The notes under the pieces: generated by a model
Seen by the model: the letters and a program-made list of their open reading frames with translations, nothing else
The model's database searches: none
Told to the model about the DNA's origin: nothing
Translations under genes and position numbers: made by a program
Shown: piece after piece, positions 48,384 to 57,421 of the stretch
Layout of the letters: every line of letters begins with the position of its first letter
Numbering within the stretch: position 1 is the first letter of the stretch
From: Halomonas sp. CUBES01
GTDB taxonomy: Bacteria > Pseudomonadota > Gammaproteobacteria > Pseudomonadales > Halomonadaceae
NCBI RefSeq assembly: GCF_020991005.1
Contig: NZ_JAJLLW010000007.1
Coordinates: forward strand, 1-64,000
Length of the DNA stretch: 64,000 bases
Direction: 5' to 3'

Positions 48384-50126
48384 TCAGGTCGCCACGGCGA
48401 CCTGGGTGGCGCCGCGTTTGATCATGGCATAGCTCAGGCCGGTAATCAGCGAGCCGATGACAATAGCGCCCAGGTAGAGGAATACCGGGGTGATGGCATT
48501 GGGAATCAGCAGTACGAAGATGCCGCCGTGGGGCGCCATCAGCTTGGCGCCGACCAGCATGGATAACGCACCGGTAACGGCACCGCCCAGCATGCACGCA
48601 GGAATCACCCGCAGCGGATCTTTGGCAGCAAACGGAATCGCCCCTTCGCTGATGAAACACATGCCCAGCACAAAGGAGGCTTTACCTGCCTCCCGCTCGG
48701 GCGCTGAGAATTTGTTGCGCGCCACTAAGCTGGCAATGCCCATGCCGATGGGGGGCACCATGCCCGCCGCCATAATCGCCGCCATGGGACCGTAGGTTTC
48801 CGAGGCCAGCAGGCCTACGCCAAAGGTGTAGGCGGCCTTGTTGACCGGTCCGCCCAGGTCGAAACACATCATCGCGCCGAGCAGGATGCCCAGCAGCACG
48901 GCGTTGGTCGATCCCATGGTCTCAAGGAAGCTGGTCAGCGCAGTGAGAAGGCCCGCCACCGGTTCACCGACGATGTAGATCATCACCAGGCCGGTGACCA
49001 GGCTGGCGATCAGCGGAATGATCAGAATCGGCTTGAGCGATTCGACGCTGGAAGGCAGCTTGACATACCGGGTAACGGCCAGGGCCACGTAACCGGCTAG
49101 AAAGCCCGCCAAAATGCCGCCGATAAAGCCGGAACCTATGTTCGCGGCCAGCATGCCGCCAATCATGCCGGGGGCGATACCTGGGCGGTCGGCAATCGAG
49201 TAGGCGATATAACCCGCGAGAACCGGAATCATCAGTGCGAAGGCGGTGCCGCCGCCAATTTGCATCAGCGCGGCGGCCAGCGAGCCTTCTTCTTCGGCGG
49301 CATTGATGCCGAACACGAACGACAGCGCGATCAGCAGGCCACCGGCCACGACCATCGGCAGCATGAAGGAAACGCCGGTCAACAGGTGCTTGTAGACGCC
49401 TTTTTCCTTGATGCTTTTGCTGCCCTGATCGCTGGCCTCGGCCTGGCTGCCGTCTTCTACGCTGGCGTGGGCCAGGGCCGCTTCCAGGGTGGGGCGCGGT
49501 TTTTTCAGCGCGTTGCCGGTGGAGGTGCGATACACCCGTTTACCGGCAAAGCGCGTTGGGTCGACTTCGATATCGCAGGCCAGTACCACCACATCGGCAT
49601 CATTGATTTCCTGCTCGGTCAGTTGATCCTGGGCGCCCACCGAGCCCTGGGTTTCCACGCGAATCGCGTGCCCCATGGCGCGGCCTGCTTCCGCCAGGGC
49701 CTCGGCGGCCATGAACGTATGCGCAACGCCGGTGGGGCAGGCGGTGACGGCAACAATCTTTTGGCCTTCAGCGGTGCCTGATGACGCGGTGTTAGTCGCC
49801 GCGGCGGCGGGCGCCTGAAAGAGCGGTGCGTCGCGCTTGGCCGTGGCCAGAAAACCGCCGGGGTCGGGGAGCGCCTCGGCAATCGGCGCCTGATAAAGCC
49901 GTTTGCCTTCAAACCGCTCGGGCGCCGGCACATGGTCCGCGGCGACGACGATCAGGTCGGCGTTGGCGATTTGCTCGGCGGTCGCTGCCTGAAGCGGTGC
50001 CAATTCACCGTGCATTTCCACGTGAACGTGCCAGCCCTGGCGCTCGGCGGCCTGCTCCAGCCGTTTGGCGGCGAGGAAGGTGGTCGCCATGCCGCTGGGG
50101 CAGGCGGTAATCAGAATGACATTCAT
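48384..50126 (-). CDS. fruA: PTS fructose-specific transporter subunit IIBC, FruA
   Basis: 580-aa inner-membrane permease of the phosphotransferase system; it imports fructose as fructose 1-phosphate. Two IIB domains come first, with cysteines C9 (ITACPSGM) and C130 (VTACPTGVAHTF). Both retain the cysteine, whereas the first one of E. coli FruA does not. The IIC channel domain (about 235-575) has some nine helices and the motif of the fructose family around GGPVNKAAYTFG. Start overlaps the fruK stop. Third gene of fruBKA. Confidence 0.94.
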   Translation of the reverse strand: MNVILITACPSGMATTFLAAKRLEQAAERQGWHVHVEMHGELAPLQAATAEQIANADLIVVAADHVPAPERFEGKRLYQAPIAEALPDPGGFLATAKRDAPLFQAPAAAATNTASSGTAEGQKIVAVTACPTGVAHTFMAAEALAEAGRAMGHAIRVETQGSVGAQDQLTEQEINDADVVVLACDIEVDPTRFAGKRVYRTSTGNALKKPRPTLEAALAHASVEDGSQAEASDQGSKSIKEKGVYKHLLTGVSFMLPMVVAGGLLIALSFVFGINAAEEEGSLAAALMQIGGGTAFALMIPVLAGYIAYSIADRPGIAPGMIGGMLAANIGSGFIGGILAGFLAGYVALAVTRYVKLPSSVESLKPILIIPLIASLVTGLVMIYIVGEPVAGLLTALTSFLETMGSTNAVLLGILLGAMMCFDLGGPVNKAAYTFGVGLLASETYGPMAAIMAAGMVPPIGMGIASLVARNKFSAPEREAGKASFVLGMCFISEGAIPFAAKDPLRVIPACMLGGAVTGALSMLVGAKLMAPHGGIFVLLIPNAITPVFLYLGAIVIGSLITGLSYAMIKRGATQVAVAT

Positions 50127-51094
50127 AGCGTTGCTCCCTCGGTGATGGTGTCGTCAAGACGCCGTACCCGGGTCTGTTGTTGGAGTGAATCAAAATCGTC
50201 GGCGAGGAGGGTGCCCACGCCGACGTGGCGAACGGCCTCGGCGGAAAGCGCCGTGGCAAAACGTAGGACGTGTTCAGGGGCGTGGCCGCTGAGCAGACCG
50301 TGGAGCATGCCCGCCACGAACGTATCGCCGGCGCACACGGTGTTGGTCGCGGTGACGGGGGGCGGTGTCGCCTGCCACATGCCCTGGGCATTGACCCATA
50401 ACACCCCATCGGCGCCCGCGGAGATCAGCGCGTGATCCACGCCGCTGTCATGCAGCCGCCGGGCGGCCTGGGCGCGCGCGCTGATGCCGTCAAGTGGCGT
50501 ACCCGCCCACTCGGCAAGCTCATGCTCGTTGGGTTTGACGGCGCTGGGATGTACCTCGATGGCGGCGCTCAGCGCGTCGCCGCTGGTGTCCACCCATAGC
50601 GGCACGCCACTGGCGTTGAGCTGGCGTAGCAGGGCGCGAAAACCCTCCAGGCTGAGCCCGGGGGGCAGACTGCCTGCTACCACCACCGCGTGCGGCGGGG
50701 CCGCACTTTGCAGCAGGGCAGCGAGCCTGGCCATCAAGCGTTCAAGGTCGGCCGGTGCGATCGGCATACCCGGGCCGTTGATGTCGGTGACGCGACCGCT
50801 GTGTTCCGCAAGCTTGGCATTGATGCGCGTTTCACCAGCGACGCGCACAAAGTCATCACGCAGCGCGGCGTTCTGAAAGGCCAGCGCGAAAGGCGCGTCG
50901 TTAGCGGCGCCCAGAAACCCGCTGACGGTGACCTCGTGGCCCAGCCCTGCAAGCACCCGGGCGACGTTGACGCCTTTACCCGCGGCTTCCAGCTGCGCGC
51001 GGTGGGGGCGGTTGACCGCCCCCAGGGTCAATTGATCCAGGCTGAACGCCAGATCCAGCGCCGGGTTGAGCGTAATGCACAGCACGCGGGCCAT
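50123..51094 (-). CDS. fruK: 1-phosphofructokinase FruK
   Basis: 323-aa PfkB/ribokinase-family enzyme that turns fructose 1-phosphate into fructose 1,6-bisphosphate. N-terminal motif TLNPALDLAFSLDQL, glycine-rich AAGKGVNVARVLAGLG, and C-terminal NTVCAGDTFVAGMLHG with the catalytic aspartate. Length matches E. coli FruK (312 aa). The ATG overlaps the fruB stop (TGATG), and the stop overlaps the fruA start, so the operon is tightly coupled. Confidence 0.95.
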   Translation of the reverse strand: MARVLCITLNPALDLAFSLDQLTLGAVNRPHRAQLEAAGKGVNVARVLAGLGHEVTVSGFLGAANDAPFALAFQNAALRDDFVRVAGETRINAKLAEHSGRVTDINGPGMPIAPADLERLMARLAALLQSAAPPHAVVVAGSLPPGLSLEGFRALLRQLNASGVPLWVDTSGDALSAAIEVHPSAVKPNEHELAEWAGTPLDGISARAQAARRLHDSGVDHALISAGADGVLWVNAQGMWQATPPPVTATNTVCAGDTFVAGMLHGLLSGHAPEHVLRFATALSAEAVRHVGVGTLLADDFDSLQQQTRVRRLDDTITEGATL

Positions 51095-53967
51095 CAGCGG
51101 GCCTCCAGCGCGTCACGCACGTCATCGCTGGTGGCTTGAGCGAGGGCCAGTTGGGCGCTGGCCTTGGCGTCGGCAAGGTCAAACTCGCGCAGCCGCGCCT
51201 TGACCAGCGGGATCTGGCGCGCGCTGACCGACAGCTCGTCGACGCCCAGGCCGACCAGTACCGGCACCGCCATGGCGTCCGAGGCCAGTTCGCCGCAGAC
51301 ACCCACCCATTTGCCCTGGGCGTGGGCGGCGTCAACGGTCATCTGGATCAAGCGCAGTACCGCGGGATGCAGGCCGTCGGCCTGGGCGGAAAGCTCCGGA
51401 TGGCCACGGTCGATGGCCAGGGTGTACTGGGTCAGGTCGTTGGTGCCCACCGAGAAGAAATCGACCTCGGCGGCAAGCGTGGGCGCCAGCAGGGCGCTTG
51501 ACGGCACCTCGATCATCACGCCGAGCTGGACGTCAGTGGCCCGCTGAGACGGGGCAATCTCGCTCAGCAGCCGGTTATAGATCGCCTTGGCGGCGCGGAA
51601 CTCGGCGATGTCCTTGACCATGGGCAGCATGATGCGCAAGGGGCTATCCTTGCTGGCCATCAATAAGGCGCGCAGCTGGGTTTCCAGCACCTCGGGCTGG
51701 GTCAGCGCCAGACGGATGCCGCGCAGGCCAAGGAAGGGGTTGTCTTCCTGGGGAACGGGCCAGTAGGGCAGCGGCTTGTCGCCGCCGACGTCCAGCGTGC
51801 GGGCCACCAGCGGGCGGCCGCCGAGAGCGTCAATCGCCTGGCGGTACTCATCGATCTGGGTGGCCAGATCCGGTGCGCTGGCGTGAGCCATGAACAGGAA
51901 TTCGGTGCGCAGCAGGCCAACGCCTTCGGCGCCGCGTTCAACGGCATCGTCGGCGTGGGCGGTATTGCCCAGGTTGGCGGCGACCTCTACCCGGTGGCCG
52001 TCGCGGGTCTGGGCGGACTCGAAACGGGTTTTCCAGGCGTCGGCTTCGCGCTGCTGTTGATCCAGCAACTGCTGCTCGGCACGCTGCAGGCGGTCTTCCG
52101 ACGGCTGGTGCGTGACCCGGCCGCGCTCGCCGTCGAGAATCATCATGCCGCCGTCAGGTAGCGCCATGACGGCGTCGCCGACACCCACCACCGCGGGAAT
52201 ACCCAGGGCGCGGGCCAGAATCGCGCTGTGCGCGGTGGCGCCGCCGCGCACGGTCAGCAGGCCGCGCACCCGCGAGGTGTCCAGACGGGCCACGTCGGAC
52301 GGACCGATATCGTCCATCACTAGAATATACGGATGGTCGGGGGCCGTGGGCAGCTTGACGTCGCACAGTACGCCCAGTACCCGGCGGCCGACATCGCGCA
52401 GGTCGGCGGCGCGCTCGGCCAGCAGGCGGTCGGCAAGCATTTCCTGGGCGTGGGCCGCGGTATCGATGGCCTCCCACCAGCCGGCCTCCGCCGAGCGCCC
52501 TTCGCGAATGGCTTCGATGGCGGCCTGGTGGAGCTCCGGGTCGTCGAGCATTTCTTCGTGCATGGACAGAATGTCGGCGACTTCGCCGCCCGGGGCATTG
52601 TGCACAAGGGTTTCGAGCTGGGTGGCGCCTTCTTTCAGCGCTGCCTGCAGGCGGGCGATTTCCTGCTCGGGGTTGTCGGCGTCGGCCGGGTATTCGAAGT
52701 TGGGCGGGCGGATGACGAACACCGGGGCGATGGCAAGCCCCGGCGATGCAGCCACGCCGGTGTGCGGCGTATCGTCGGCCAGAGGCTCAGCGGCGGGCTT
52801 GGCGTTGTGGGCCGCGGGAGCCTCGCTTTCGCGTCCGCCGTCAAACGGGGCAACCTTCTCGCCGAGGCCGTCGTCGACGGCCTGGCATACGGCATCCAGC
52901 GCCTGAGCGGCCTGCTCGCCGTCGGCAGAAAATATCAGCCACTGACCGCGCCGGGCGCCCAGGCCGATCACCTTGGTCAGGCTGGCGGCGGACACCGGCG
53001 TGGCGCTGCCTTCTTCCAGGCGTACGTTGACGGGCATCGGCTGCGCGCGGGCGGTTTGCACCAGCTGTTTGGCCGGGCGGGCATGCAGGCCGTGGGGGTT
53101 GAGTACCCGGGCGCGCCGGGTCTGGGTGCTCGCGGTTTCACCCGCAAGCGTCGCCAGCAGCTGCGCGCTGGTCTGGGTGACCAGGCTTTCGCTCTCGCCG
53201 CGATCCAGCAACGGTAGCAGCTGATCGAGCAGCGAGCGGTGGCTCTCGCCGCTGGCGGCCAGACAGAAGAGGGCGTGAACCGGGTGCCCATGATGGCTGA
53301 GCCCGCGGTTCGCCGGTGTGGCGACCCCAAGGGCGGGCTGCACCACGCCGTGGGCATGGCTTGCCAGCCATAGCCCGTTGCCCAGCCAGGTCGGCGCGCT
53401 GGTGGCAATGGCACCGATGAAGGCGTTGTCCACGCAGCCACTCTGGCGCAGCCGCGCCGCCGCGCCCAGAGTCAGTTCTTCGATATCCTGGGCGGGGAAG
53501 CCGACGCATAGCGTGTCGCTGTCCAGGCGGGGCATCACCGCCGGCTTGGACAGCAGCCGGGCGACATCGGCAGCGGACGACGCCTCGGCCAGCTGCTCGG
53601 CGACGCCTTCGCGATCCAACACATGGGTGAGCTGGCGAAGAATGTCGAGGTGCTCATCGTTCTGGGCGGCAATGGTGACCAGGACGTGCACGTGCTGGCC
53701 ATCGTGCCACTGCACGCCGTCGGGAAACTGCAGCACGCGCACCCCGGTCTGCTTGACGAACTTGCGGCTCTCCGGCGTGCCGTGGGGAATGGCGATGGCA
53801 TTGCCGAGAAACGTCGAGGACTGGGCCTCCCGGGCGTGAAGGCCGTCGCGGTAGCCAGGCTCGACGAAGCCTGCCTCCACCAGCGCGTCGGCAGCGCCGT
53901 TCAGTGCTGCCTGCCAGTCGTCAGCGTGGCAGCCCAGCAAGATGTCATCAGAGCCAAGCGTCAGCAT
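51094..53967 (-). CDS. fruB: Fructose PTS multiphosphoryl transfer protein FruB (EIIA-HPr-EI)
   Basis: 957-aa cytoplasmic fusion that moves phosphate from PEP to FruA. Domains in order: EIIA-Fru (about 1-142, active H62 in AIPHGT), a second EIIA-like domain (about 150-275, WLASHAHGV around H204-H206), HPr (about 284-370, active H295 in GLHARPA) and Enzyme I (about 402-957, active H580 in GGATAHSAI; C-terminal VCGELASDAM). CAGGAGA precedes the ATG. It is first in fruBKA, divergent from cra, behind two Cra-type operators. Confidence 0.95.
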   Translation of the reverse strand: MLTLGSDDILLGCHADDWQAALNGAADALVEAGFVEPGYRDGLHAREAQSSTFLGNAIAIPHGTPESRKFVKQTGVRVLQFPDGVQWHDGQHVHVLVTIAAQNDEHLDILRQLTHVLDREGVAEQLAEASSAADVARLLSKPAVMPRLDSDTLCVGFPAQDIEELTLGAAARLRQSGCVDNAFIGAIATSAPTWLGNGLWLASHAHGVVQPALGVATPANRGLSHHGHPVHALFCLAASGESHRSLLDQLLPLLDRGESESLVTQTSAQLLATLAGETASTQTRRARVLNPHGLHARPAKQLVQTARAQPMPVNVRLEEGSATPVSAASLTKVIGLGARRGQWLIFSADGEQAAQALDAVCQAVDDGLGEKVAPFDGGRESEAPAAHNAKPAAEPLADDTPHTGVAASPGLAIAPVFVIRPPNFEYPADADNPEQEIARLQAALKEGATQLETLVHNAPGGEVADILSMHEEMLDDPELHQAAIEAIREGRSAEAGWWEAIDTAAHAQEMLADRLLAERAADLRDVGRRVLGVLCDVKLPTAPDHPYILVMDDIGPSDVARLDTSRVRGLLTVRGGATAHSAILARALGIPAVVGVGDAVMALPDGGMMILDGERGRVTHQPSEDRLQRAEQQLLDQQQREADAWKTRFESAQTRDGHRVEVAANLGNTAHADDAVERGAEGVGLLRTEFLFMAHASAPDLATQIDEYRQAIDALGGRPLVARTLDVGGDKPLPYWPVPQEDNPFLGLRGIRLALTQPEVLETQLRALLMASKDSPLRIMLPMVKDIAEFRAAKAIYNRLLSEIAPSQRATDVQLGVMIEVPSSALLAPTLAAEVDFFSVGTNDLTQYTLAIDRGHPELSAQADGLHPAVLRLIQMTVDAAHAQGKWVGVCGELASDAMAVPVLVGLGVDELSVSARQIPLVKARLREFDLADAKASAQLALAQATSDDVRDALEAR

Positions 53968-54015
53968 AGGTGTCTCCTGTAGAACGATGGTCGTAGCACA
54001 CCGAAGTGAGCTGGA

Positions 54016-54027
54016 TGAATCGTGTCA
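54016..54027. promoter_or_regulatory. Cra/FruR operator-like site (imperfect)
   Basis: TGAATCGTGTCA: a good left half and weaker right half compared with the palindrome TGAAWCGWTTCA. It lies nearer fruB in the divergent gap. Confidence 0.6.
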
Positions 54028-54048
54028 TCTCTGTATAGTTGGCTATGC

Positions 54049-54060
54049 TGAATCGATTCA
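54049..54060. promoter_or_regulatory. Cra/FruR operator (perfect palindrome)
   Basis: TGAATCGATTCA, a perfect palindrome that matches the Cra/FruR consensus, in the gap between divergent fruB and cra. Confidence 0.8.
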
Positions 54061-54150
54061 CTGACGGACACAAGGGTTACGCGCCTAGACTTTGGTCTGA
54101 TGAGCGGCGAGCGCCTGATAACATGTCGCGGCAACCACAGGGGAAACTGC

Positions 54151-55152
54151 ATGACACTTGCCGATATCGCCCGGCTTGCCGGGGTATCACGCACTACCGC
54201 CAGCTACGTAATCAATGGGCAGGCTGAAAAGCGGCGCATCAGTGCGTCGACCATCGAGAAGGTCATGGCGGTAGTCCGTCAGCACCGCTATCACATCGAC
54301 CCCCAGGCCGCCGCGCTGCGCCGTGGGGCCAGTCGGCTGCTGGGGCTGATCGTGCCGGACCTGGAAAACATCAGTTACGCGCGGCTGGCCAAGCGTCTCG
54401 AACGCGGTGCCCGCGAGCGCGGTTACCAGCTGCTGATCGTCAGCTCCGATGACTGCCCCGACAGCGAGCGTGCCCTGGCGTTAGCGCTGCGCGCCCAGCG
54501 CTGTGAGGTGCTGATTACGGCAAGCTGTCTGGCGGGTGACGATCCTTTCTATGCCGACCTGGTGGCCGAGGGCTGGAGCGTGGTGGGCATGGACAGGGGG
54601 CTGGATCCGTCTCGCTTTGCCAGTGTCGTCAGCAACGACCGCCAGGCGGCGCTGACGCTGACCCGGTCGGTGATTGAACCGGCGACCCGGCGGGTCGCCT
54701 GGCTTGAAGCCATGCCTGATCTATCCACCAGCCGTGAGCGGCGCGCGGGTTTTCAGGCAGCGCTTGTGGATACCACGATTACCCCGCTGTATTTGAGTGG
54801 CACGCTTTATGAGCGCAGCGAAGGGGCGCGGCTGGCGGCGCAATTGCTGGATGAGGAGGGTGGCGCGGACGCCTTGGTAACGGCGTCGTATACGCTATTG
54901 GAAGGGGTGTTCGACGTGTTTCTGGAGCGCGGCGGCTTGCCTGACGGCATGCGGCTGGCGACCTTTGGTGATCACCGGCTGCTGGATTTTCTGCCCCAGC
55001 CGATCAATTCGGCGCTCCAGGATTATGATCGCATCGCCGAACTGACATTGAGCTGCGCTCTGGTCGCGATGGACGGCAAGTCTGAATGTGGTCAGCAGGT
55101 CGTCGCGCGGCATTTGCGCACCCGCCATGCCGGTGCGCAAAAGATCGGTTAG
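54151..55152 (+). CDS. cra: Catabolite repressor/activator Cra (FruR), LacI family
   Basis: 333-aa LacI-type regulator. The helix-turn-helix begins MTLADIARLAGVSRTTASYV, close to E. coli Cra (KLDEIARLAGVSRTTASYV), followed by NGQAEKRRISAST and the hinge. The ligand domain should bind fructose 1-phosphate. Start ATG 54151 has GGGGAAA upstream; the frame extends to 54100 without homology. It is divergent from fruBKA, whose expression it should repress through the two operators in the gap. Confidence 0.93.
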   Translation: MTLADIARLAGVSRTTASYVINGQAEKRRISASTIEKVMAVVRQHRYHIDPQAAALRRGASRLLGLIVPDLENISYARLAKRLERGARERGYQLLIVSSDDCPDSERALALALRAQRCEVLITASCLAGDDPFYADLVAEGWSVVGMDRGLDPSRFASVVSNDRQAALTLTRSVIEPATRRVAWLEAMPDLSTSRERRAGFQAALVDTTITPLYLSGTLYERSEGARLAAQLLDEEGGADALVTASYTLLEGVFDVFLERGGLPDGMRLATFGDHRLLDFLPQPINSALQDYDRIAELTLSCALVAMDGKSECGQQVVARHLRTRHAGAQKIG

Positions 55153-55172
55153 GCCCCGGCTAGCCTGGCATG

Positions 55173-55649
55173 TCAGACGCTGCGCGCGTCGGCCCAGGCG
55201 TTGGCGTCGGGAATCGACATGTCGTAGCGTTCGTCGAGGTAGGGTGAGGAAAGTAGGAAGTCGGCGCTGGCGGCGTTGCATGCCACGGGTACGTTCCACA
55301 GCGCGGCCAGGCGCAGAAGGGCCTTTACATCCGGGTCGTGGGGCTGTGGCGCGAACGGGTCCCAGAAAAAAATCAGCACGTCGAGCGCCTGCTCGGCAAT
55401 GCGCGCGCCAATCTGCTGATCCCCGCCCAGCGGGCCACTCATTAGGCCTTCCACCGGCAGCCCCAACTCGCTGCGCAAACGCCCCGCCGTCGTGCCGGTG
55501 CCGAGCAGCTCGTGTCGGCTCAACGTCTCCTGCCAGCGTGCTGCCCATTCGAGCATCTCGGTTTTCTTGCCGTCGTGGGCAATCAACGCAATCCGCTTGC
55601 GGGCCTGAAGCGTGCGAATGGCTTGGCGGGGTGGTCGCGCATCGTTCAT
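55173..55649 (-). CDS. mgsA: Methylglyoxal synthase
   Basis: 158-aa enzyme that converts dihydroxyacetone phosphate to methylglyoxal and phosphate, a bypass that relieves sugar-phosphate overload. Motifs: ALIAHDGKK, GTGTTAGRL, SGPLGGDQQIGA with the catalytic aspartate, and FFWDP. Length matches E. coli MgsA (152 aa). It begins 28 nt after the pyruvate kinase gene on the same strand, so the two are probably co-transcribed. Confidence 0.95.
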   Translation of the reverse strand: MNDARPPRQAIRTLQARKRIALIAHDGKKTEMLEWAARWQETLSRHELLGTGTTAGRLRSELGLPVEGLMSGPLGGDQQIGARIAEQALDVLIFFWDPFAPQPHDPDVKALLRLAALWNVPVACNAASADFLLSSPYLDERYDMSIPDANAWADARSV

Positions 55650-55677
55650 GACAGAACTCTCCCGGACAGAAGGGTGG

Positions 55678-57144
55678 TTATTCGGCCTCGACGGCCAGCA
55701 CCTTCATGGTGTTGGTGCCGCCATGGGCATTCATGTGGTCGCCTCGGGTGAGAATGACATGCTCACCGGGGTCCGCCAAGCCGTGGGCTTTCAATAGCGC
55801 CAGCGCCTCGCCGTTGACGTCTTCTGCCTGCATATGGGTGGTGTCGAACGGAATCGAGACGACCCCCCGGTACAGCGCCATGCGCCGCTGCGCAATGGGG
55901 CTGTGCGCCAGGCCGACAATGGGCAGCTTGGAGCGAATGCGCGAGGCAATCAATGGTGTATAGCCCGTAGCGGTCATGCAGGCAATCACGCTGACGCCTG
56001 CAAGGTGGTTGGCCGCGTACATCGCGGACAGGGCGATGGTTTCGTCAACCCGCTCGAAGCCTTCGTGGATGCGGTGGCCAGACTCCTGGGCAATGCGTTC
56101 GCGTTCGGCACCCAGGCAGACGCGGTTCATGGCCTCGATGGTTTCCACCGGATAATCACCGGCGGCCGTTTCGGCGGACAGCATCACCGCGTCGGTGGCA
56201 TCCAGCACCGCATTGGCGACGTCAAACACCTCGGCACGGGTGGGCAGCGGCGACTCGATCATCGATTCCATCATCTGGGTCGCGGTAATCACTGCGCGGT
56301 TGAGCGTGCGGGCGTGCTTGATGATGCGTTTCTGGGTACCGATCAGCGCTTCATCGCCGATTTCCACGCCCAGGTCGCCGCGTGCCACCATGACCGCTTC
56401 CGAGGCCTCTATGATGCCGTCAAGCGTGGCGTCATCGGCCACCGCTTCGGCGCGCTCCAGCTTGGCGACCAGGCCGATTTCCTTGCCGGCCTCGCCGAGC
56501 AGCGTTCGCGCTTCCTGCATATCCGCCGCGCTGCGCGGGAACGAAACGGCCAGGTAGTCGACGCCGATATCGACAGCGGTGGTCAGGTCGGCCTTGTCCT
56601 TTTCGGTCAGCGCCGGGGCTGACAGGCCGCCGCCCTGCTTGTTGATGCCCTTGTTGTTGGACAGCTTGCCGCCGACGTGAACCCGGGTGTGCACTTCCTG
56701 GTCAACTACCTGAGTGACATCCAGCACCACGCGGCCGTCGTCGAGCAGCAGGCGGTCGCCGGTGGTGACATCGTCAATCAACGATTTGTAGTCACAGCCG
56801 ACCCGTTCCTGGCTGCCCTGGTCGGCGTCGAGCGCCATGTCGAGGATGAACGGCTGGCCCTGGGTGAGGTGGATGGCACCACCCTGAAAGCGCGAAATGC
56901 GAATTTTAGGGCCTTGAAGGTCGCCCAGTACGGCGACGCTACGCCCCAGTCGCTGGGCGATCTCGCGAACTTCCTGTAGGCGGCGGCGATGGTCGTCCGC
57001 GGCGCCATGGGAGAAGTTCAGGCGAACGACATCGACACCGGCTTTCAGCATGGCGTCAAGTACGCCGGGGCGGTCGCTGGCCGGGCCTAGCGTGGCCACG
57101 ATCTTGGTGCGGCGTAGGGGGAGCGAGAGGGTTTGGCTCGTCAT
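55678..57144 (-). CDS. Pyruvate kinase
   Basis: 488-aa glycolytic enzyme making pyruvate and ATP from PEP. Motifs: RRTKIVATLGPASD, VRLNFSHG, GDLQGPKIR and the signature VMVARGDLGVEIG, then MLSAETAAGDYP. Length is typical of the bacterial PykA/PykF type. AGGAGA precedes ATG 57144; the extension to 57210 is unlikely. Divergent from gap across a HexR-like palindrome. PykA versus PykF cannot be settled by eye. Confidence 0.95.
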   Translation of the reverse strand: MTSQTLSLPLRRTKIVATLGPASDRPGVLDAMLKAGVDVVRLNFSHGAADDHRRRLQEVREIAQRLGRSVAVLGDLQGPKIRISRFQGGAIHLTQGQPFILDMALDADQGSQERVGCDYKSLIDDVTTGDRLLLDDGRVVLDVTQVVDQEVHTRVHVGGKLSNNKGINKQGGGLSAPALTEKDKADLTTAVDIGVDYLAVSFPRSAADMQEARTLLGEAGKEIGLVAKLERAEAVADDATLDGIIEASEAVMVARGDLGVEIGDEALIGTQKRIIKHARTLNRAVITATQMMESMIESPLPTRAEVFDVANAVLDATDAVMLSAETAAGDYPVETIEAMNRVCLGAERERIAQESGHRIHEGFERVDETIALSAMYAANHLAGVSVIACMTATGYTPLIASRIRSKLPIVGLAHSPIAQRRMALYRGVVSIPFDTTHMQAEDVNGEALALLKAHGLADPGEHVILTRGDHMNAHGGTNTMKVLAVEAE

Positions 57145-57238
57145 TGGACATTCTCCTGGGTCGGCCATGGTTGTTGTTGGCACCGCGTCGGGCGTTGAAA
57201 TTGCGGGCAATTAAGTTGTGGACTACGATAGCGTTTAT

Positions 57239-57256
57239 ATAGTAATTTTACTACAT
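57239..57256. promoter_or_regulatory. HexR-like palindrome between pyk and gap
   Basis: TAGTAATTTTACTA at 57240-57253 is a perfect palindrome with extended arm TACA; on the minus strand it reads TGTAGTAAAATTACTA, close to the HexR consensus. A related half-site, TAGTAATTTTT, occurs at 57332-57342. Confidence 0.6.
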
Positions 57257-57421
57257 ATTGCTCGATAAGCCGCCTTTCGGAGGATCTAAATCGTTCCAAA
57301 TATCCCCTTAAGAGGCTTAAGTACGTATTTTTAGTAATTTTTGCCGAGAGTGGAATTGAATGCATGGCAGGAAGTTCCGTTAGATCCCGGTAAACGTTCT
57401 CTGCAAATGTGAGGTGCTTTC

